From: Lysobacteraceae bacterium | GTDB lineage: Bacteria > Pseudomonadota > Gammaproteobacteria > Xanthomonadales > Wenzhouxiangellaceae | Direction: 5' to 3' | Length of the DNA: 5,529 bases | Assembly (NCBI GenBank): GCA_020201235.1 | Contig: JAIVHD010000385.1 | Span: 1 to 5,529 of the forward strand | Made by a program: the position numbers and the translations under genes | Shown here: piece after piece, positions 1 to 5,529 of the stretch | Numbering within the stretch: the first letter of the stretch is position 1 | How the letters are laid out: each line of letters starts with the position of its first letter | Notes under the pieces: generated by a model | Seen by the model: only the letters and a program-made list of their open reading frames with translations | Databases searched by the model: none | Told to the model about the DNA's origin: nothing

Positions 1-282
1 CCGCAAAAGCGCCGCTATTACCGGTCGGGGCAGATCATGTCGCAAGTTGCGCTCCAGCCTGGTTTCGGTCGGGATCTTTACGTCGCCATGGGTGAAGCGC
101 TGGGCAACACCGGGGCCTGGTCTCTGCGCGTTCACATCAAGCCGTTCATCCGCTGGATCTGGGGCGGCGCGGTCTTCATGCTGCTCGGCGGCCTGTTGGC
201 AGCCAGCGACCGTCGTTATTGGCAACGGCACGCCGAAACGGTCAAGCCGGAAACCGGACCCGCAGCGGTGGCTACCTCATGA
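1..282 (+). CDS. ccmF: CcmF, cytochrome c haem lyase subunit (3' end only)
   Basis: This is the C-terminal 93 residues of CcmF; the gene enters from the left edge already in frame. In the family, CcmF is a large multi-spanning inner-membrane protein that works with CcmH and CcmI to attach haem from holo-CcmE to apocytochrome c in the periplasm. Visible here are the conserved terminal periplasmic segment (GFGRDLYVAMGE, then GAWSLRVHIKPFIRWIW) and the last transmembrane helix (GGAVFMLLGGLLAASDRRY), followed by a short cytoplasmic tail. These match the usual CcmF end closely. The WWD haem-handling region and the catalytic histidines lie outside the window, so their integrity cannot be judged. 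The TGA stop overlaps the ATG of the next gene as ATGA, which indicates translational coupling in a ccmFGHI operon. Recognition is from motifs and gene order. Confidence 0.95.
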   Translation, partial: PQKRRYYRSGQIMSQVALQPGFGRDLYVAMGEALGNTGAWSLRVHIKPFIRWIWGGAVFMLLGGLLAASDRRYWQRHAETVKPETGPAAVATS

Positions 283-815
283 TCCGAATGCTGTTACCGC
301 TGGGTGTATTCGTCGCGCTGGTCATCCTGCTGCTGGCCGGGCTTCAGAGCGCCGATCAGCGCCAGCGAATCGACAGTCCGCTAATCGGCAAGCCGGTGCC
401 CGCGTTCGAACTGCCAATGCTAAAACAACCGCGCAGTCTCGGCAACGCCGACCTGGCCGGGCGTGCGTTCGTGCTCAATGTCTGGGGTAGCTGGTGCCCG
501 TCGTGTCGCGTTGAACACCCGCTGATCACGCGCATGGGCCGGGAGATCAACATTCCGCTGGTCGGGCTGAACTGGAAAGATACCCGCGAAAATGCCCTGA
601 CCTGGCTGGGTCAGTTCGGCGACGCCTGGGATTTTCACATTTACGATGAAATCGGCGACTTCGGTATTGACCTCGGGGTCTACGGCGCGCCCGAGACCTT
701 CCTGGTCGACCACACCGGAACGATCCGTTACAAGCATATCGGTCCGGTGACCACGGAATCCTACACCGACCTGATCGCACGCATCCGGCTCCTCGAAACC
801 GAGGCAGGAAGTTGA
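279..815 (+). CDS. ccmG: CcmG/DsbE, periplasmic thiol:disulfide oxidoreductase for cytochrome c maturation
   Basis: A membrane-anchored thioredoxin-like protein of 178 residues, normal for CcmG. It keeps apocytochrome c cysteines, or CcmH, reduced before haem attachment and receives electrons from CcdA/DsbD. Residues 4-22 form an uncleaved signal-anchor helix. The entry motif IGKPVPAFELP lies at about 36-46. The active site is W72-C73-P74-S75-C76 within NVWGSWCPSCRVEHP, where E. coli has WCPTC. The family acidic residue E79 follows in RVEH, and the cis-proline loop GVYGAPETFLVD is at about 133-144 (P138). The ATG at 279 was chosen because it overlaps the ccmF stop (ATGA) and places the anchor helix at the N-terminus. 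The frame stays open upstream to 219, but that extension would lie inside ccmF and precede the helix. Only a weak SD is visible, consistent with coupling to ccmF. All key residues are present. Confidence 0.96.
   Translation: MIRMLLPLGVFVALVILLLAGLQSADQRQRIDSPLIGKPVPAFELPMLKQPRSLGNADLAGRAFVLNVWGSWCPSCRVEHPLITRMGREINIPLVGLNWKDTRENALTWLGQFGDAWDFHIYDEIGDFGIDLGVYGAPETFLVDHTGTIRYKHIGPVTTESYTDLIARIRLLETEAGS
806..810 (+). promoter_or_regulatory. Shine-Dalgarno for ccmH
   Basis: AGGAA lies 7 nt upstream of the ATG at 818, inside the last codons of ccmG. It decides the ccmH start: an in-frame TTG at 812 would sit only one base after this SD and is therefore unlikely. Confidence 0.65.
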
Positions 816-817
816 CC

Positions 818-1261
818 ATGACACGAGTCATCATGCTTACTTTGCTGACCCTGGCCTGCGCGCCGGGACTGGCGCAAAGCCCGATCCAACCGCTCGAATT
901 TCAGCGTGAAGTTGATGAAAAGCGCTATCGCGCGCTGATCGGCGAACTACGCTGCACGGTCTGTCAGAACGAGCCGCTGGAAAGCTCGAACGCACCCCTG
1001 GCGGCTGACCTGCGACGCCAGGTCTACAACCAGATTCTGGACGGACGCGCCGACTTCGAAATTCGCGATTACATGCGCGACCGCTACGGCGATTTCGTGC
1101 TCTACGACCCGCCGTTCGCCGGGCATACCATCATCCTTTGGCTGGGCCCGCTGGTTTTGTTGGCGGCAGGCCTGGCAACCGGCGCGGTCATGATCCGGCA
1201 ACGTCGACGCATGTTGAAAACTCGTGTGAACAATAGCCCGGTGGCCACCAACCCGGATTGA
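818..1261 (+). CDS. ccmH: CcmH, cytochrome c biogenesis thiol-reductase subunit
   Basis: A 147-residue protein of the CcmH/CycL family, corresponding to the N-terminal half of the fused E. coli CcmH. It reduces or exchanges disulfides with the apocytochrome CXXCH motif and belongs to the CcmF/CcmH/CcmI haem ligation module. Residues 1-19 form a signal peptide ending in GLA. The hallmark LRCTVCQN motif is at 44-51 with redox cysteines C46 and C49. It is followed by the three-helix segment typical of the family (SSNAPLAADLRR, then EIRDYMRDRYGDFVLYDPPF, about 57-100). A C-terminal transmembrane helix spans about 104-125, followed by a basic tail (RQRRR), which places the redox domain in the periplasm. 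The gene begins 2 nt after ccmG. The separate CcmI gene downstream explains the short length, so this is not a truncation. Confidence rests on the intact LRCxxCQN signature and gene order. Confidence 0.95.
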   Translation: MTRVIMLTLLTLACAPGLAQSPIQPLEFQREVDEKRYRALIGELRCTVCQNEPLESSNAPLAADLRRQVYNQILDGRADFEIRDYMRDRYGDFVLYDPPFAGHTIILWLGPLVLLAAGLATGAVMIRQRRRMLKTRVNNSPVATNPD

Positions 1262-1270
1262 CTTTGTGCC

Positions 1271-1329
1271 CGATACGAACGCCCGGTTGGTGCAAGCCGG
1301 GTGCCAGCTTCAGGCGACCCCTTGTATCG
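1271..1329 (+). other. Possible folded leader in the ccmH-ccmI spacer
   Basis: The 98 nt between ccmH and ccmI hold two nested inverted repeats. The outer arms, 1271-1278 (CGATACGA) and 1322-1329 (TTGTATCG), pair over 8 positions with one G-U. The inner hairpin at 1282-1301 pairs CCCGGTTG with CAAGCCGGG through a GTG loop, with one bulged G. No T-run follows, so it does not look like an intrinsic terminator. It could be an mRNA processing or stability element, or only chance pairing in GC-rich DNA. Confidence 0.25.
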
Positions 1330-1347
1330 ACCTAACCCTTGATGAGC

Positions 1348-1353
1348 AGGAGA
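1348..1353 (+). promoter_or_regulatory. Shine-Dalgarno supporting the TTG start of ccmI
   Basis: AGGAGA, within GCAGGAGA, stands 6 nt before the TTG at 1360. The alternative in-frame ATG at 1342 and TTG at 1339 have no purine-rich SD at a usable distance, and the ATG lies upstream of this SD. The site therefore favours TTG 1360 as the ccmI start. Confidence 0.6.
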
Positions 1354-1359
1354 TATCCG

Positions 1360-2490
1360 TTGCCCGAGATTCTCGCATCCACGGCATTCATAAGCGCAAG
1401 CCTTGTTCTGATCCTGATCGCGCTCGGGTTCGCCTTGCGCCCGATCTGGCACCCTGATCCGGAAGTGCGTAGCTTGAAGCAGCGCAGGCGCGCACTCCAA
1501 CGACTGCGCGAGGAGCTCGACCCCGACGATTTACGGCGCCGGCTGGACACGATCGAAAAGCAGATTGCCGATGCCGCGCCGGTACAGAACCACCATCGTG
1601 GCCTGACCGCAGGCTTGCTGCTGGCCATTCCGTTGCTGGCCGTCGCACTGTACCTGAAGGTTGGCACTCCAGAAGGAATTGATCCAGCCCGTGTGCTGTA
1701 CAACGATCCCGACGATATCCAGGCGCGGGTCGAATTGGCCGAAACACTATTGTTCAACTCCGGACAGGCCGAGCTGCCGCAGAGCGGCCGGGAGTTGCTC
1801 GAATCGGTGCTCCAGGACGACCCTTTAAACCAGAAAGCGTTGTGGCTGGCCGGTCTCGGTGCCTTTCATGGTGGCCAACCGCGACGCGCGGTCGCGCTTT
1901 GGACCCGCTTGAGCGAGAGCCTGCCCGAGGGCAATGTCAAGCGCCAGATTGATGAGCAGATCGAGCGCGGTCGTGCCGCGCTAAGCCAGGACGGCGCGCC
2001 AGCGCAAGCGGTCTCTCCCGGCGACCGGATTCGTTCGGGCAATGACAATTCGGCGACAGCACCCATCCAGTCGGTTCCGGCAACGCGTGGCGAGACCCAG
2101 AACAACGGTCGCGAGCTGCCAGCAACAGATGCCGCAGCGCGGGCCGATGCCATTGAGGTCAGCGTTGACCTTGATGGCGCGCTGGCCGCTCGAATCGACG
2201 GCCGCGAAACCCTGTTCATCTTCGCGCGCGCAACATCCGGCCCGCCGGCCCCGCTGGCGATCAAACGCCTGACTGCGGCTGACCTGCCGGTGACCGTAAC
2301 GCTCAGCGATTCAGACTCCATGGCCGCCGGGCTCAGCCTGAGCCGCTTCTCCGAGGTCAAGATCACCGCCCGCATCAGCCGCAGCGGAAACGCGATTCCG
2401 GCCGGCGGCGATCTCGAAGGACAGACGGGTCCGATCCGGGTCGGCTCCGGCGACCCGGTGCGCGTCCGGATCGATAAGGTCATTCAATAA
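1360..2490 (+). CDS. ccmI: CcmI, apocytochrome c chaperone with TPR region (CycH type)
   Basis: A 376-residue inner-membrane protein that binds the C-terminal helix of apocytochrome c and delivers it to CcmH/CcmF. It corresponds to the C-terminal part of the fused E. coli CcmH. The architecture is classical. TM1 is at about 5-27. A charged cytoplasmic coiled-coil loop spans about 35-75 (repeated R/L/E, as in QRRRALQRLREELDPDDLRRR). TM2 is at about 81-100. A periplasmic TPR-like segment follows at about 116-205 (DPDDIQARVELAETLLF, DDPLNQKALWLAGLGAF). A Pro/Ala/Ser/Asn-rich linker covers about 211-262. The conserved C-terminal beta domain is at about 265-376, with LFIFARATSGPPAPLAIKRL, DLPVTVTLSDSDSM and ARISRSGNAIPAGGDLEG. 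The TTG start is supported by AGGAGA six bases upstream; starting at ATG 1342 would add six residues (MSRRYP) before the start residue. It is the last gene of the operon and faces the convergent ydbT. Confidence 0.92.
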   Translation: MPEILASTAFISASLVLILIALGFALRPIWHPDPEVRSLKQRRRALQRLREELDPDDLRRRLDTIEKQIADAAPVQNHHRGLTAGLLLAIPLLAVALYLKVGTPEGIDPARVLYNDPDDIQARVELAETLLFNSGQAELPQSGRELLESVLQDDPLNQKALWLAGLGAFHGGQPRRAVALWTRLSESLPEGNVKRQIDEQIERGRAALSQDGAPAQAVSPGDRIRSGNDNSATAPIQSVPATRGETQNNGRELPATDAAARADAIEVSVDLDGALAARIDGRETLFIFARATSGPPAPLAIKRLTAADLPVTVTLSDSDSMAAGLSLSRFSEVKITARISRSGNAIPAGGDLEGQTGPIRVGSGDPVRVRIDKVIQ

Positions 2491-2578
2491 ACCCGTCTGA
2501 TTCACCATCCCTGCGTAGCGGCGTGGGCAAGGTGGGCGAGCGAGGGACTGGCCTGAGCCAATTCGAGCGAGTGCACCG

Positions 2579-4141
2579 TTATAGCGCGTGTGAAGATGCG
2601 CTTTCGATTTCAAAAAGGATCTGATTGGTGAGCGCGTCGAGCGTCGCTCGCGGCAGGTACGGCAAAATCTGCTCGCCGTGAGGCAGTCGAATCACCAGTG
2701 TCGCCAGACCGTGGGCCCTCTGATAGGCGCTGGTCCGGATGCTCAGCTGCTGGCACCGGGCAAGCTCGAAGATGATGATGGACTGGCCAATCAGGCCGCT
2801 GCGAATCCGCATCCGCGTGCCCTCCAGCATCCAGCCCCAGCGCTTCCAGCGCAGATGGGTCGTCCAAAAGACCAGCGCGCTGCTGGCCACCAGCGCCAGG
2901 CTGGCAAACAAAACCCTCGAATCCATGACCGACCAGGCAATCACCGCCACGACCAGCGCGCCCAGCAGCAAGGGAAGCGCAATTCGACTCCATCGATGCA
3001 GCCGAAAACGAGAATCGATACCACGCCACTGCAGCTCGGTCAACTCAAGCCCCGAAAGCGCTGCCGCGACCTGGCGCAGCCGCCCCGAAGCGATGCCGGG
3101 GATCAGAAAGCGACGATCATCGCTGTTGGCCTGTGCGCTTGGACCCGTGCCGGTCTGGTGTCCGATCGCCTTCCAGCTATCGAGCAGTCGACCAATTGCC
3201 GTCTGCACCAGTTCGACGCTGTGCAGTTTGGTCTTTTGGAGGGTCTTTTCTCGCGCATCCAGCAAACCGAAGCGCGCCTTGAAGCGGCCATTTTCCAGTC
3301 GCAATCGATACCCGTAAAACCGGACGTTGGCCAGCAAACCCGACAGCGTCATCAAGACCACGGCGAGGCCCAAGATCAGCCCTCCGGCCAGTATTGCCAG
3401 CAAAAGCGGCGCTTCGGCGAACTCACCCCGGCTGAGGGGACCGCTCGCGTTCAGACGCTCCAGCCATTCAGAGGCCTTGTGCTCAACCCGGTTCATCAAC
3501 GGCGCGCCGACGACGGCCAGCAAAATCCAGATCTGGTTCGAGGTCAATCCGTATCGAAAAAGATCGGCCGCACTCGCCTCGAACACGGCGTCACCCGCTT
3601 CTTCGACTCGCGTCGTCGAATCTGCGCTTTGAGCACCCATCTCCGGGTTGAACCCGGCGGCTCCGGTTTGGATGGCCACAGTGCCCGAGACGCGGTCGCG
3701 GATCTCGTGCGCCTCGGCGGTACCAATACCCGGCAGACTGACCTCGGTCTGGGCCGCGCCCGGCGTTTCCAGCGAGAGACGGGTCAGACCAAAGGGCTTG
3801 AGATAAAACGGCTGGCTCAGCACGATGTTCTGGACTCGCTCGAATCGAACCTTAAGCTCTTTTTGCTCGAACAAGCCCTGACGAACATGCACCGCGTGAT
3901 CGGCGACCTTGTAGCGAAATCGTCGATGATAGATCACCGCGACCAGCACGCCCATAAATAGAATCAGCAACGCGATCAGCACAAATTCCCGCAGACCGAG
4001 CGAGTCGCTGATTGCAAAACCCGTGCCGGCACCCAGAAACACCACCAGATTTTCGCGCACGAAGCGCTGCACCCCGGCAATATACAGAGCGCCTACGGCC
4101 ACCGCAGGCAAGGCCCGCCACTCGCCCGGCGATTCAGGCAT
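2579..4141 (-). CDS. YdbT-like membrane protein with three bacterial PH (bPH2) domains
   Basis: A 520-residue protein of the YdbT/bPH2 family, normal in length for YdbT. In Bacillus subtilis, YdbS and YdbT are paired membrane proteins encoded together; the molecular function in proteobacteria is not established. There are three repeats of a membrane segment pair followed by a bPH2 module. Hydrophobic stretches lie at about 12-40 and 52-71, then bPH2-1 at about 74-150 (FRYKVADHAVHVRQGLFEQKELKVRFERVQNI, ending near SLPGIG). Hydrophobic stretches at about 204-216 and 245-270 precede bPH2-2 at about 277-362 (YRLRLENGRFKARFGLLDAREKTLQKTKLHSVE). Hydrophobic stretches at about 386-403 and 409-427 precede bPH2-3 at about 433-512 (KRWGWMLEGTRMRIRSGLIGQSIIIFELARCQQL). 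The ATG at 4141 was chosen because EWRALP followed by a first hydrophobic segment is how the family begins. The frame is open upstream to 4522, but that part is out-of-frame reading of ydbS. The start overlaps the end of the damaged ydbS gene. Confidence 0.87.
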   Translation of the reverse strand: MPESPGEWRALPAVAVGALYIAGVQRFVRENLVVFLGAGTGFAISDSLGLREFVLIALLILFMGVLVAVIYHRRFRYKVADHAVHVRQGLFEQKELKVRFERVQNIVLSQPFYLKPFGLTRLSLETPGAAQTEVSLPGIGTAEAHEIRDRVSGTVAIQTGAAGFNPEMGAQSADSTTRVEEAGDAVFEASAADLFRYGLTSNQIWILLAVVGAPLMNRVEHKASEWLERLNASGPLSRGEFAEAPLLLAILAGGLILGLAVVLMTLSGLLANVRFYGYRLRLENGRFKARFGLLDAREKTLQKTKLHSVELVQTAIGRLLDSWKAIGHQTGTGPSAQANSDDRRFLIPGIASGRLRQVAAALSGLELTELQWRGIDSRFRLHRWSRIALPLLLGALVVAVIAWSVMDSRVLFASLALVASSALVFWTTHLRWKRWGWMLEGTRMRIRSGLIGQSIIIFELARCQQLSIRTSAYQRAHGLATLVIRLPHGEQILPYLPRATLDALTNQILFEIESASSHAL

Positions 4142-4554
4142 GCCCGGCGCCTGCGTCTTCCGTGGCGCGGACCGTGACTGGTTTCGACATGCTGTATCCG
4201 GGCAATCGGCAACGCCGTGATGGTTCGCCACCAGACGCCGGAACGGGCAATCAGGTCCTGCTCGCGCAAGGCCCAGCCGCGCCGACCAGCGTCCAATTGA
4301 CGATACACCGCAACCGCTGCGGCCGCCAGCGCGACGCCGGCGACCATGCTCATACCGGGATACACCGGAATAGACGGAAACCATTGCGCCAGTGACACCC
4401 CAACCAGCACCGGCAGCCACACCAGCAAGGTTGAGATCAATGCATAGCGGCGAAAGGATCCGGCCACGGGCTCGAACTCGACAGCCCGGTAATCCGGCAG
4501 GCCGACCGGCTCGACCTGGCAATTTGAATAACCTTGAGCACTTGATTCATCCAT
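4093..4554 (-). CDS. YdbS-like bPH2 membrane protein, C-terminally truncated (probably a broken gene)
   Basis: The N-terminal 129 residues look like a normal YdbS: a short polar start (MDESSAQGY), a FEPV-type lead-in, transmembrane segments at about 37-59 and 66-85, and the first half of a bPH2 domain at about 94-129 (WALREQDLIARSGVWWRTITALPIARIQHVETSHGP). In the family this is followed by a segment like LERRFGLATL, more strands and a final helix, roughly 50 residues more. Here the frame goes directly into an arginine-rich, non-family tail (RHGRRRRRACLNRR and so on) that overlaps ydbT and stops at TAG 4093. The second half of the domain is in none of the three frames, so an internal deletion fits better than a simple frameshift. 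The start at ATG 4554 has AAGGA 12 nt upstream. ATG 4566 would give four more residues but directly abuts that SD. The product is probably non-functional or has lost its PH fold; an assembly error is also possible. Confidence 0.72.
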   Translation of the reverse strand: MDESSAQGYSNCQVEPVGLPDYRAVEFEPVAGSFRRYALISTLLVWLPVLVGVSLAQWFPSIPVYPGMSMVAGVALAAAAVAVYRQLDAGRRGWALREQDLIARSGVWWRTITALPIARIQHVETSHGPRHGRRRRRACLNRRASGGPCLRWP

Positions 4555-4599
4555 GTCTGCACGCATTCCTTGAAGCGAAGTTTCGTTCAGTCAGGCCCG

Positions 4600-4605
4600 A
4601 TGATA
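4600..4605 (-). promoter_or_regulatory. Possible -10 element upstream of the ydbS-ydbT pair
   Basis: On the minus strand TATCAT (5 of 6 matches to TATAAT) lies about 45 nt before the ydbS start, in the gap after nadE. No good -35 hexamer is found 16-18 nt further upstream (the sequence there is near TGAGGA), so this is only a weak sigma70 candidate. It would let ydbST be transcribed independently of nadE. Confidence 0.22.
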
Positions 4606-4639
4606 GCGGCTGCAATCGTGAATCCTCAGCGGCCCTCCG

Positions 4640-4652
4640 GCCGGGGCCCGGC
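4640..4652 (-). repeat. GC-only palindrome in the nadE-ydbS gap
   Basis: A 13-nt palindrome, GCCGGGGCCCGGC, sits about 50 nt after the nadE stop. Five pairs can form around a three-base loop, and an overlapping hairpin pairs 4631-4635 with 4644-4648. Neither has a following T-run on the minus strand, so a role as the nadE terminator is possible but unsupported. It may simply reflect the high GC content. Confidence 0.3.
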
Positions 4653-4699
4653 GGGCGATCGAGACCTCGTTTACGCGTATTGACGACAACGGGCCCAGC

Positions 4700-5529
4700 T
4701 CAAGCTTTGACGCCGCTATCGTGCCAGCCCGACGTGATTGGATAGCGCCGGTCGCGGCCGAACGCTTTGCGTGTAATTCTCGGGCCCGGCGCGCCCTGAC
4801 GGCGCTTGAACTCGGCCGTCAGCACCAGGCCGGCAATGCGGCGCACGATCTTTTCATCAATTCCGGTTTGCTGCACGATCTCGAAAATCGGCTGGTCGCG
4901 CTCGACATACGCCTCGATGATCCGATCAAGGAGCTCGTAAGGCGGCAAATTGTGCTCGTCAAGTTGTCCGGGCGCGAGTTCGGCCGAAGGCGGACGGTCG
5001 ATCACGCCCTGCGGGATCGCCGGCGAGACGCCGTTGCGCCAATCGGCCAGGCGATAGACCATGCCTTTCAGGCAATCCTTGATCGGACTGTAGCCTCCAC
5101 ACATGTCGCCGTAAAGCGTGCTGTAGCCAACCGCGAGTTCGCTCTTGTTGCCGGTTGCAAGAACCAGATGTCCAAATTTATTTGAGAGCGCCATCAGCAG
5201 CATGCCGCGGGCACGCGCCTGGAGGTTTTCCTCGGCGATATTCTCGCGCTGCCCGGCAAAAGCGGTCGACAGCTGCTTCAGCGAGGCCTGGTAAATGGGT
5301 TCGATCGAGATATTGTCGCCCTGCAACCGCAGCAGATCGATCTGCTCGGTTGCCAGAACCAGCGACAGCTCGCTGGTATGCCGCGACGGCAGCATCACGG
5401 CATGGACGCATTCCGGACCGAGCGCGTCGGCTGCCAGTACTGCGGTCAGCGCCGAGTCGATACCACCGGAAAGCCCCAGCACTACCGATTTAAAGCCGTT
5501 CTTGCGCACATAGTCGTGCAGGCCCCGCT
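4700..5529 (-). CDS. nadE: NAD+ synthetase, probably glutamine-dependent, synthetase domain (5' end outside window)
   Basis: NadE catalyses the last step of NAD+ synthesis: ATP-dependent amidation of nicotinic acid adenine dinucleotide, with release of AMP and PPi. The coding frame runs past the right edge (RGLHDYVRKNGF), so GTG 5509 is not a start. Counting from that codon, the PP-loop SGGIDS is at 14-19, the ATP and substrate region EENLQARARGMLLMALSN at 93-110, LATGNKSELAVGYSTLYGD at 117-135, and RPPSAEL at 172-178. The C-terminal block FKRRQGAPGPRITRKAFGRDRRYPITSGW spans 234-262. SGGIDS (rather than SGGQDS of the short E. coli enzyme), YVRKNGF and the KRRQ...AFGRDRRYPI ending are typical of the long glutamine-dependent form. 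Its N-terminal nitrilase-type glutaminase domain would lie beyond the window and is not seen. The motifs visible are intact. It is co-directional with ydbS but 145 nt away. Confidence 0.94.
   Translation of the reverse strand, partial: RGLHDYVRKNGFKSVVLGLSGGIDSALTAVLAADALGPECVHAVMLPSRHTSELSLVLATEQIDLLRLQGDNISIEPIYQASLKQLSTAFAGQRENIAEENLQARARGMLLMALSNKFGHLVLATGNKSELAVGYSTLYGDMCGGYSPIKDCLKGMVYRLADWRNGVSPAIPQGVIDRPPSAELAPGQLDEHNLPPYELLDRIIEAYVERDQPIFEIVQQTGIDEKIVRRIAGLVLTAEFKRRQGAPGPRITRKAFGRDRRYPITSGWHDSGVKA

Noticed and set aside
47..490. A 147-codon plus-strand frame across ccmF and ccmG
   Set aside because: It overlaps two well-supported genes in a different frame and has the Arg/Ser/Ala-rich look of a shadow frame.
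818..1261. CcmH regarded as truncated because it is much shorter than E. coli CcmH
   Set aside because: E. coli CcmH is a fusion; here the remaining part is encoded separately as ccmI, and 147 residues with a C-terminal membrane helix is the normal unfused form.
1866..2483. A 205-codon minus-strand frame opposite ccmI
   Set aside because: It is antisense to the conserved CcmI C-terminal domain, has no recognisable motif and is rich in Ser/Arg/Pro as expected from complementing GC-rich coding DNA.
2678..3961. A 427-codon open frame on the plus strand, antisense to ydbT
   Set aside because: Its composition (Gln, Arg and Pro-rich, no membrane segments or recognisable domain) is that of a reverse-frame shadow in GC-rich DNA. 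The minus strand encodes a clearly family-like three-domain YdbT across the same bases.
4155..4200. A simple one-base frameshift in ydbS that could restore the full protein
   Set aside because: I translated all three frames downstream of HVETSHGP and none contains the expected LERRFGLA-like continuation. Bases are missing, not just shifted.
4142..4522. Upstream extension of the ydbT frame that would give a 647-residue protein
   Set aside because: The extra 127 residues are an out-of-frame reading of ydbS (Arg/Gly/Cys-rich, no family match), and YdbT proteins begin near the EWRALP segment just after ATG 4141.

Overview
The window reads as ordinary chromosomal DNA of a GC-rich gammaproteobacterium. 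This rests on a System I (Ccm) cytochrome c maturation operon with separate ccmH and ccmI genes, as in pseudomonads and xanthomonads rather than the fused E. coli form, next to a YdbS/YdbT membrane pair and a NadE that looks like the glutamine-dependent proteobacterial type. I cannot name a genus from the sequence. No mobile element, CRISPR array, tRNA or rRNA was seen.

Left half, plus strand (1-2490): the 3' end of ccmF, then complete ccmG, ccmH and ccmI. ccmF and ccmG overlap (ATGA), and ccmG and ccmH are 2 nt apart. ccmH and ccmI are separated by 98 nt that can fold, and ccmI probably starts at a TTG behind a strong Shine-Dalgarno. Together these genes form the late, periplasm-facing part of cytochrome c assembly. 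CcmG and CcmH act on the apocytochrome CXXCH thiols, CcmI is the apocytochrome chaperone, and CcmF is the membrane component of haem ligation.

Right half, minus strand (2579-5529, convergent with ccmI): the 3' part of nadE, which runs off the right edge, then a 145-nt gap with a weak promoter candidate, then a ydbS-like gene and a ydbT-like gene. Both of the latter belong to the bacterial PH (bPH2) membrane protein family. YdbT appears complete, with 520 residues and three bPH2 modules. The YdbS-like gene is damaged: its frame is normal through the middle of the bPH2 domain, then runs directly into out-of-frame residues overlapping the start of ydbT, so the second half of the domain is missing.

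That damage is the most notable observation. I found no convincing undescribed system; the remaining points are small-scale details of expression signals.
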